Made by a program: the position numbers and the translations under genes. Under the pieces are notes generated by a model. That model had not been told where the DNA came from, did not search any database, and saw nothing but the letters and a program-made list of their open reading frames with translations. From the NCBI GenBank assembly GCA_004796375.1, contig QZLA01000018.1, forward strand, positions 1 through 40,661: DNA of 40,661 nucleotides, written 5' to 3'. Position 1 is the first letter of the stretch, and each line of letters starts with the position of its first letter. Below are positions 35,065 to 40,661 of the stretch, piece after piece. This DNA comes from Desulfobacteraceae bacterium. Lineage in GTDB: Bacteria; Desulfobacterota; Desulfobacteria; Desulfobacterales; Desulfobacteraceae.

Positions 35065-37325
35065 GATCTGATATTCCTTTCAGGGGCGATGGGTTCCAGG
35101 CGGCAAGGCACGAATCGATGCATGGGGGTTCCCAAAAGGTCCCTGTGTGTATTCTTGGTCAGTTTATTCACATTCAGGCCGTAAACCGTGTCCCCGTATA
35201 TGAGACCGAATCCGTGCGGGATCAACACGGTGCCTTTGCGGATCTGTTCGGACACCTGAAGTTCACCCACCTCGCTTCCGGCTTCGGTCGAGACTTTTAC
35301 ATCTTGTCCGTCATAAATCCCTAATTCATTGGCATCCTCAGGATACACTGCAACAGTACAGGCCCGTTTCCCCCTATTCCATTCCTGGCCCCGTATCAAT
35401 GTGTTGATGTTATAGCGGGTATGGCGGCCGGCATGAAGGATCAAGGGAAACGCATCCGGCAGTTTCAGATCTGCGGCTTCGCTTATCGCATTCAGTTTTT
35501 TTGCTTCTTTCTCAAGTTCCGGCACAAAAACGTCAATTTTGCCGCTCGGCGTCTTTATGGCATTAAAATTTTCAACCGGATCTACTTCTCCGATCCAGAT
35601 GCCTTCAGGCGCGTCAAGCAGTTTCTGGAATATCCGGTCACCCTGGTCCATTCCCGGTGCAAACCCTGCGCGGGCCGCATTTTTCCTAAAGGATTTCGGA
35701 GCTGTCATCAAAACACCCCAAAGGCCTGCCAGGGCGGCGCTGTCCCATTCTTTCCCAAGGGTTTTTGCCAGGATAAACGGCATGGCCGCAAGGGACTCAG
35801 GTTCGTTGGCCACGCACTCCATGAGTGTTGCTCCAAAAGTGAGCCGGTCCTTTTTGGCAGCGTCATAAAGACGTTCAGGTATATCAGGTATCAACCCCAG
35901 TTTGTCGGCCATACGGGTGAAAATCTGGGATGCTTCAAGGGTTTGTCCGGGCGGGGAAACAATGGGGCGGCGCACCTGAAAAAATACTTTAGGGAAGGTC
36001 CATGGGAAAAAGGTAGCGTCCCAGGACTCGTAATAGGTACGGCAGGGCAATACATAGTGGGCCAGGCGGGCGGTCTCGCTCATGACTATGTCATTGACAA
36101 CCAGAAGATCCAGGCTTGAAAAGGCCTTTTCATATGCAGTGGTGTCCGGATATGATCGTAAGGGATTACAGGCACTGACATAAACGGCCCGGAGCCTTTC
36201 CGGGTGGGCGTTTAGAATCTCCTCAGGCATCACCGAAGGAGGGAATGATCCGGCAGATGCAGGCGGCATATGGGTTATCACCGTTTTCCACACCTTGGGA
36301 TCGCTTTCATCTGCATGAAAACCCATGGGCATCACCATTCCGGGAATCACATTGCCGCCGGGCACACAAAAGACACCGCACACAACACCCAGGATATTCA
36401 TCATATAGGAGTTCATGACACTGTTTCGACCCATGTAAATCCCAAGGTCCGGGTGCATGCACCATTTTCTGGTCGTCATCAAGCGGCAGAGCTCAAACAC
36501 CTGGTCATAATCGAGTTCGCAAACCCTGATGGCTGCCTTTACATCAAAATTTTCAAACCAGGGGCGGATGGTGTCCCAACGCTCCACATGATCTTGAATA
36601 TATGTTGTGTTTTCCCAATGGTTCTTTAAAATGATGGCAATCATTGCTTTGATTAAAAGCGCATCTGTACCGGGCCGGACAGGGAGATGGATGTTGGCGA
36701 TGTCTGCGGTCTCACTTTTACGAGGATCGATAATAACAAGGACTTTTTCAGGGTTCTTTGAAAACTCCCTGAGTACAATGGGTGCACGCGGCATCTGGTG
36801 GCTCTCCATACCGTTCCACCCCCAACCCACCAGCATGTCGGTATTGTGTTCATCCGGGATGGCAATATTGTACTGTCTGCCAAGCATGCGCCCGAACAAC
36901 CACCAGCTGCTCGAAAATTCCTGCCCTCCTGAGTTGTAAAAATACTGGGATCCCATGGCCCTTAATATGGACAGCCCAAACCCACCTTCCAGGTGCCCGC
37001 CTTGAGCACTGGCGCCCATGTAAGCAAGACTTCGGGGACCGTGGTCATCCACGATGTTTTTCATCTTGGCTGTGATTTCATCAATGGCCTGGTCCCAGGA
37101 AATGGGTTCGAATCTATCCTTTACCCTTTTCAGTGGTTCGGTAATCCGGTCTATGGGGTACTGGTGATGGATTACGTTCAATCCCTTTCTGCAGGCATAC
37201 CCACGGCTTCTCGGATTTGACTTGTCCGGTCTTACTTTTGTCATGCGGTCATCTTCAACCCGTATTTCAAGTCCGCAGTTCTGTGCACACAGGACACATC
37301 CTGTTTTATGCCATTCTCCCATCAT
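35061..37325 (-). CDS. Molybdopterin oxidoreductase (DMSO reductase family)
   Basis: A 754-residue Mo/W-bis-MGD enzyme. The N-terminus binds one [4Fe-4S] cluster (C10, C13, C17, C45). Middle domains carry LVGWGWNGMESHQMPRAP and PGTDALLIKAMIAI, and the C-terminal molydopterin dinucleotide-binding domain is complete. The loop that supplies the metal ligand in formate dehydrogenase (Sec or Cys in UHGP) reads NSGGQEFSSSWW here, so the ligand is not Sec or Cys. There is no twin-arginine signal, so the enzyme is cytosolic. ATG 37322, one codon later, has the better spacing from GGGAGG. No electron-transfer subunit is adjacent; FmdE follows. Substrate unknown. Confidence 0.9.
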   Translation of the reverse strand: MMGEWHKTGCVLCAQNCGLEIRVEDDRMTKVRPDKSNPRSRGYACRKGLNVIHHQYPIDRITEPLKRVKDRFEPISWDQAIDEITAKMKNIVDDHGPRSLAYMGASAQGGHLEGGFGLSILRAMGSQYFYNSGGQEFSSSWWLFGRMLGRQYNIAIPDEHNTDMLVGWGWNGMESHQMPRAPIVLREFSKNPEKVLVIIDPRKSETADIANIHLPVRPGTDALLIKAMIAIILKNHWENTTYIQDHVERWDTIRPWFENFDVKAAIRVCELDYDQVFELCRLMTTRKWCMHPDLGIYMGRNSVMNSYMMNILGVVCGVFCVPGGNVIPGMVMPMGFHADESDPKVWKTVITHMPPASAGSFPPSVMPEEILNAHPERLRAVYVSACNPLRSYPDTTAYEKAFSSLDLLVVNDIVMSETARLAHYVLPCRTYYESWDATFFPWTFPKVFFQVRRPIVSPPGQTLEASQIFTRMADKLGLIPDIPERLYDAAKKDRLTFGATLMECVANEPESLAAMPFILAKTLGKEWDSAALAGLWGVLMTAPKSFRKNAARAGFAPGMDQGDRIFQKLLDAPEGIWIGEVDPVENFNAIKTPSGKIDVFVPELEKEAKKLNAISEAADLKLPDAFPLILHAGRHTRYNINTLIRGQEWNRGKRACTVAVYPEDANELGIYDGQDVKVSTEAGSEVGELQVSEQIRKGTVLIPHGFGLIYGDTVYGLNVNKLTKNTHRDLLGTPMHRFVPCRLEPIAPERNIRS

Positions 37326-37420
37326 ATCCTCCCAGATAAAAATCCCGACTCAGCAATGGTTCAACTTTGGTCTTGTTGACAATGACCGAACCGCCTGCAC
37401 ATAAAAGTTTTGCATAGGAA

Positions 37421-37449
37421 TTGATAGCAATCCATACAGGGTGAGTCAA
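37421..37449 (-). promoter_or_regulatory. Candidate sigma-70 promoter for the molybdopterin oxidoreductase/FmdE genes
   Basis: On the - strand, TTGACT (37444-37449), a 17-nt spacer and TATCAA (37421-37426) lie about 100 nt before the gene. This is in the 249-nt divergent gap (37326-37574). Confidence 0.4.
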
Positions 37450-37491
37450 GGAAAGGTCAAATAGTTGAAATTGTAATTGAAGGTTCTACAA

Positions 37492-37521
37492 TTGAAAAAA
37501 CATGATTTTTATGACTATACT
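37492..37521 (+). promoter_or_regulatory. Candidate sigma-70 promoter for the radical SAM gene
   Basis: TTGAAA (37492-37497), an 18-nt spacer and TATACT (37516-37521), with a start point expected near 37528 and the gene at 37575. It is back to back with the promoter of the oxidoreductase. Confidence 0.5.
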
Positions 37522-37574
37522 AAGATTTTATAAATGAACCCGGCTTTTATCACGTTGACAGGTAATAATAGATT

Positions 37575-38489
37575 ATGAATTTGGATGTAGGCAATTTAGA
37601 GGCACCGGTATTCAGGCCCCCCTCGGAGTGGGATTCTTTATTGATCAGTGTGACGAACGGGTGCACCCACAGGTGTACGTTCTGTTCCATGTACCGAACA
37701 AAGAAATTTTCGATCCGAAAGGACATCGACGAGATCAAGAGCGATATCCGAAAATCTGCTGAGATGTTTGGCAGCCGCGTTGAAAAAATATTTTTTGAAG
37801 ACGGCAATGCATTTGTGGTGAACGCTGATGTGCTTACTGAATTGACCCGGTACAGCTATCAGCAGCACCCGAAGTTAAGAAAAGTCAGCGCATATGCACA
37901 TGTCAAGGACATCCTGAAAAAATCTGACGATGCTTTAAAACAATTGGCCGATGCCGGTTTCACCATGGTGTATGTCGGCATTGAGAGCGGATGTGACCAG
38001 GTTCTCAAAGACTGCAACAAAGGGGCGACCCAGGATGATTATGCACTGGCGGCCCAGAAGTGTCACCGGGCAGGGATTGACTGGTCCGGGATTTTTCTGC
38101 TGGGTCTTACCGGAAATGACCCGGAAAAAAGCCGCCAACATGCAGTTGAGTCAGCCAAACTGATCAACCGCATGGCACCCCCTCAACCGCGGAAATGGTA
38201 TATTTCACCCCTCACCCTGGAGATGACCCCGGGCTCTGAAATCCTGGCCCAGAACCTGGAAAACAAGTTCCAACCGTGCAGCTCAACCCAGATTTTAGAG
38301 GAGCTGTATACTCTGATCCACCATACAGATGATGACCTGCAGGGCTGTATATTTAACACCAACCATGCTTCCAATTACCTGAGTTTAAAAGGGGAACTGG
38401 GAAGAGATAAGAAGGATTTCTTATACCGGATTGAAGCGGGTATCAAAGATCCGGCGGTCAGGCGCCCTGAATATATGCGGGGATTATAG
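37575..38489 (+). CDS. Radical SAM protein
   Basis: A 304-residue radical SAM enzyme with the [4Fe-4S]-AdoMet motif CX3CX2C (C30, C34, C37: CTHRCTFC). The sequence has the GIESGCDQVLKDCNKGAT region typical of HemN/Elp3-like radical SAM domains and an 'FFEDGNAFV' strand after the motif. No second cluster motif or SPASM domain is visible. It is divergent from the molybdopterin oxidoreductase gene and precedes an MFS transporter gene. The reaction cannot be predicted from this sequence. Confidence 0.88.
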   Translation: MNLDVGNLEAPVFRPPSEWDSLLISVTNGCTHRCTFCSMYRTKKFSIRKDIDEIKSDIRKSAEMFGSRVEKIFFEDGNAFVVNADVLTELTRYSYQQHPKLRKVSAYAHVKDILKKSDDALKQLADAGFTMVYVGIESGCDQVLKDCNKGATQDDYALAAQKCHRAGIDWSGIFLLGLTGNDPEKSRQHAVESAKLINRMAPPQPRKWYISPLTLEMTPGSEILAQNLENKFQPCSSTQILEELYTLIHHTDDDLQGCIFNTNHASNYLSLKGELGRDKKDFLYRIEAGIKDPAVRRPEYMRGL

Positions 38490-38580
38490 ACATCTTCGAG
38501 CATTTTGTAGTACTTCTGGGGTAGTTTCCGGTGCCTTCCCAAGGTTTATCCCTGCAGAATCAACCGGTGGAACGATCACA

Positions 38581-39813
38581 ATGAAGACAAGGACGAAACG
38601 AGTGGTAAAGACTAATGACCGTTCCGTAATCCGCTCATTGATCCTGCCCATTTACCTTCCAATGGTTCTCATGTCAGTCGGCATGGGAATGATCATGCTG
38701 GTCATCCCCCTGCTGTCTGCTGAACTGGCAGGGAGCTACGGTCGGGCGAGCCTGGTTTTTGCCATGGTCGGTGTAGGGACCTTTGCCGCAGACATACCTT
38801 CAGGGCTGCTGATATCCAGGATCGGCGTAAAACCGGCCATGCTTCTCGGTATATTTACCGTGTCCATCTCTTCCATGGTTGCGGCGTTCGTCTCTTCTGC
38901 CTTTTTTCTGGGAATTATCGGGTTCTGCCTTGGCGCAGGCAGAAGCACGGTCATGCTGTCACGGATGACCTATATTGCCGAATCAACAACCCGTGAGACC
39001 GGGCGGGCCATGGCCACCGCCGGCGGAATGATGCGGATCGGCATGCTTTTCGGGCCCATCATTGGCGGATACTCAGCCAAACTCCTTGGATTTGATTATA
39101 CCCTGGTCATCGCAGGGCTGATCATCGGGTTTGCCTCTGTGTTCACCGTTTTTCTCAATCCGGAAAACGGCCGGGCATCAGCCGGCCCAAACACCAGCCA
39201 CCTGCTTATCATCAGAAACATCCTGGTTGATTATAAAGCGGTTTTTCTGACGACAGGCACTGCCGCCACCGGTCTTCAACTGCTCCGTGCGGCCAGGGTG
39301 GTGATTGTACCGTTCTGGGGGAGTTCCATTGGTCTTGATGCTGCCGAAATCGGGCTGGTCACAGGGATCTCCATGGGCCTGGAACTTTCCATGTTTTATC
39401 CCGTGGGAATGATCATGGACCGCTTTGGAAGAAAGTGGACCGCTGTACCATGCATTGCGATCCTCGGCTCTTCATTTGCACTGATCCCCTTGAGTCACGA
39501 TTTTATCTCTTTTTTGCTGGTTGTCCTGGTTGCCGGCGTCGGTAATGGATTGGGCAGCGGTATTTTTTTGACTCTTGGTGCTGATTTCTCACCGGCCCAA
39601 AGAAGGAGTGACTTCCTGGGCGTCTGGCGATTGATCGGAGATATCGGCCACACGTCCGGCCCATTTCTGGTCGGCCTTCTCACCAGCACCTTCAGCCTGG
39701 TGGCTGCCTCCTTTGTGACCGCATCCATCGGCCTGTGCAGTGCTGCAATCATGTTCCTTTTCGTTAAAGACAGCAGGGACGTTTCAAGAGGTCCGGAATG
39801 TTCAATTGATTAA
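38581..39813 (+). CDS. Major facilitator superfamily transporter
   Basis: A 410-residue membrane protein with about 12 TM helices. The MFS loop 2-3 motif region reads DIPSGLLISRIGVKPAML, and the repeat in the second half reads YPVGMIMDRFGRKWTAVP. The start at 38581 is preferred; an upstream ATG at 38431 would overlap the radical SAM gene and add a non-membrane leader. It is 91 nt downstream of the radical SAM gene and could be cotranscribed. Substrate unknown; drug- or sugar-efflux type is likely from the general pattern. Confidence 0.88.
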   Translation: MKTRTKRVVKTNDRSVIRSLILPIYLPMVLMSVGMGMIMLVIPLLSAELAGSYGRASLVFAMVGVGTFAADIPSGLLISRIGVKPAMLLGIFTVSISSMVAAFVSSAFFLGIIGFCLGAGRSTVMLSRMTYIAESTTRETGRAMATAGGMMRIGMLFGPIIGGYSAKLLGFDYTLVIAGLIIGFASVFTVFLNPENGRASAGPNTSHLLIIRNILVDYKAVFLTTGTAATGLQLLRAARVVIVPFWGSSIGLDAAEIGLVTGISMGLELSMFYPVGMIMDRFGRKWTAVPCIAILGSSFALIPLSHDFISFLLVVLVAGVGNGLGSGIFLTLGADFSPAQRRSDFLGVWRLIGDIGHTSGPFLVGLLTSTFSLVAASFVTASIGLCSAAIMFLFVKDSRDVSRGPECSID

Positions 39814-39878
39814 TCCCGCTTGATTCTCAGGACAATTCGGTTTTGTGAGTTCCTGGGTATTTCTGTCTTAAATGAATC

Positions 39879-40286
39879 TCAATTCTTCTTTTCAAACAGC
39901 CTCTGCACCGTCTGCGCATGCCATTCTCCACGCCCTGAAAATGTGGGGATATTCTCATCCGTGAGATGGTCGGCAATCGCCTTGAACGTTGCGCCATTTT
40001 CACGCATGGTGTCTATTAAAATCGCCACATCGCTTTTGGTTCTTCCGCTTGGCCCGATCTTATATTCAGGCTTCTTTGTACCGTCCGTAAACCGCTTGGG
40101 ATCGTTGAACAACATGCTGCCGGAGTGACCGACAAAGGTGTTGATATTTTCAAGCATTTCGGCTTCTGACTTTTGTAACTCTTCAGCCGAGCTATTGTAT
40201 TTTTTGAGCAAATTATCCATTGAGCGGATGAATTCGGAAATGTTTCTGAGGAGTTCGGTCGGTTGGATTAAGTTATCATTGTTCAT
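39879..40286 (-). CDS. Small protein with a recombinase-like helix-turn-helix C-terminus
   Basis: A 135-residue cytosolic protein. The N-terminal half is helical (ELLRNISEFIRSMDNLLKKY and a following coiled coil). The C-terminus, TFKAIADHLTDENIPTFSGRGEWHAQTVQRLF, resembles the helix-turn-helix 'recombinase' segment of large serine recombinases (new-leaf pattern LNxxGIPTPxGxxWxxxTVxxIL). No catalytic resolvase domain is present, so it is not a recombinase. The ATG at 40286 follows GGTGA by 7 nt; a TTG at 40319 is in frame. It could be a DNA-binding regulator. It is convergent with the MFS gene and divergent from the next small gene. Confidence 0.6.
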   Translation of the reverse strand: MNNDNLIQPTELLRNISEFIRSMDNLLKKYNSSAEELQKSEAEMLENINTFVGHSGSMLFNDPKRFTDGTKKPEYKIGPSGRTKSDVAILIDTMRENGATFKAIADHLTDENIPTFSGRGEWHAQTVQRLFEKKN

Positions 40287-40351
40287 AAATGGGTCACCCG
40301 CTCTTGAAAATGAACTCAATTATTACCTTTCCTGTATCAGAATCCCAATGC

Positions 40352-40380
40352 TTGTTTCAAGAGATATCTTTAAATATTAA
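40352..40380 (+). promoter_or_regulatory. Candidate sigma-70 promoter for the gene at 40436
   Basis: TTGTTT (40352-40357), a 17-nt spacer and TATTAA (40375-40380) lie about 55 nt before the start codon. Confidence 0.4.
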
Positions 40381-40435
40381 CGGTCTTCTCATTGCAAAGT
40401 CATCATGATATATCTTTTACCGGAGGATTAACACC

Positions 40436-40661
40436 ATGGTGGAAAAACTGAACCCGTCAAGTGACCCAAAAAAATTTCAGTTGCGAGTTTCCTGTTATGC
40501 CGGATACCGGGGAGAAGAAGCGCCCCGATCAATGTTTATTCATGATAAAAAGATCACTGTGAAAAACATCCTGGATATGTGGCTGGCCCCTGATCACAGG
40601 TATTTCAAATTTCTTGGTTCAGATGATGGGGAATACATCATTCGGTATGATGAGAAGAAAT
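40436..40661 (+). CDS. Small hypothetical protein (3' end outside window)
   Basis: The frame starts at ATG 40436, has CGGAGGA eight nt upstream, and stays open to the window edge (75 codons). The protein begins MVEKLNPSSDPKKFQLRVSC and continues with GYRGEEAPRSMFI, NILDMWLAPDHRYFKF and DDGEYIIRYDE. The pattern (a strand, then a 'DxWLAPDHRYFK' turn, then 'DGxYIIRxD') recalls small uncharacterised proteins widespread in anaerobes, but I cannot name a family. Confidence 0.7.
   Translation, partial: MVEKLNPSSDPKKFQLRVSCYAGYRGEEAPRSMFIHDKKITVKNILDMWLAPDHRYFKFLGSDDGEYIIRYDEKK

Noticed and set aside
38431..38580. Upstream ATG for the MFS transporter
   Set aside because: It would overlap the radical SAM gene and add 50 residues without family likeness; ATG 38581 begins directly before the first membrane region.
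1..40661. tRNA, rRNA, CRISPR arrays, insertion sequences and phage genes
   Set aside because: I looked on both strands and saw no supporting structure, repeats or transposase/integrase motifs; a tRNA or Rfam scan would be needed to exclude small RNAs.

Overview
The window looks like chromosomal DNA of an anaerobic, heterotrophic sulfate-reducing bacterium of the Desulfobacterales (Desulfobacter/Desulfobacula/Desulfotignum-like). This is inferred from gene content: an MttB-family methyltransferase without pyrrolysine, a LuxR-type regulator with the coiled-coil linker usual beside such genes, FmdE next to a molybdopterin oxidoreductase, a CoA-transferase/GNAT fusion, and many PAS-rich kinases. 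No rRNA, tRNA, CRISPR array, insertion sequence or integrase was seen. Both end genes are cut by the window.

Left part (1-15.5 kb, all + strand). It opens with the C-terminal half of an acyl-CoA dehydrogenase and its terminator. Two sensory pairs follow. Each is a stand-alone periplasmic binding protein (first SsuA/nitrate-type, then LivK-type) followed within 1-2 nt by a large membrane histidine kinase, with no transporter genes. Next comes a PAS-AAA+-Fis sigma-54 activator, then a CoA-transferase operon: GctA-like, GctB-like, a Cat1-like/GNAT fusion and a YciI protein. A shared motif (GTCTACATG-T/A-AGT) lies upstream of both the activator and the operon. A good sigma-54 -24/-12 element precedes the operon. 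Together they suggest a regulatory circuit controlling CoA activation of a carboxylic acid.

Middle part (15.5-22 kb, mixed strands, AT-richer by eye around 17.2-21 kb). It holds a divergent carbamoyltransferase-like protein, a Usp protein, a zinc-finger/HAMP membrane sensor paired with a third lone binding protein, a truncated binding-protein remnant, a membrane protein with a CxxC...CxxC tail, a lipoprotein and a small rhomboid protease.

Right part (22-37.3 kb, one long - strand run). Read in transcription order it contains: molybdopterin oxidoreductase, FmdE, pentapeptide-repeat K+ channel, HDOD protein, lipoprotein, GAF-PAS-LuxR regulator, a 102-nt gap with a strong inverted repeat, MttB-family methyltransferase, Tat-exported peptide-type binding protein, two Dpp-type permeases, a fused double ABC ATPase, and a cytosolic HExxxH metallopeptidase. 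The last six genes are tightly spaced. They form the most interesting unit: import of a small peptide or peptide-like methylated amine, hydrolysis inside the cell, and demethylation, under a dedicated LuxR-type regulator.

Right end (37.5-40.7 kb). A radical SAM protein, an MFS transporter, a small DNA-binding-like protein on the - strand, and the start of a small hypothetical gene.
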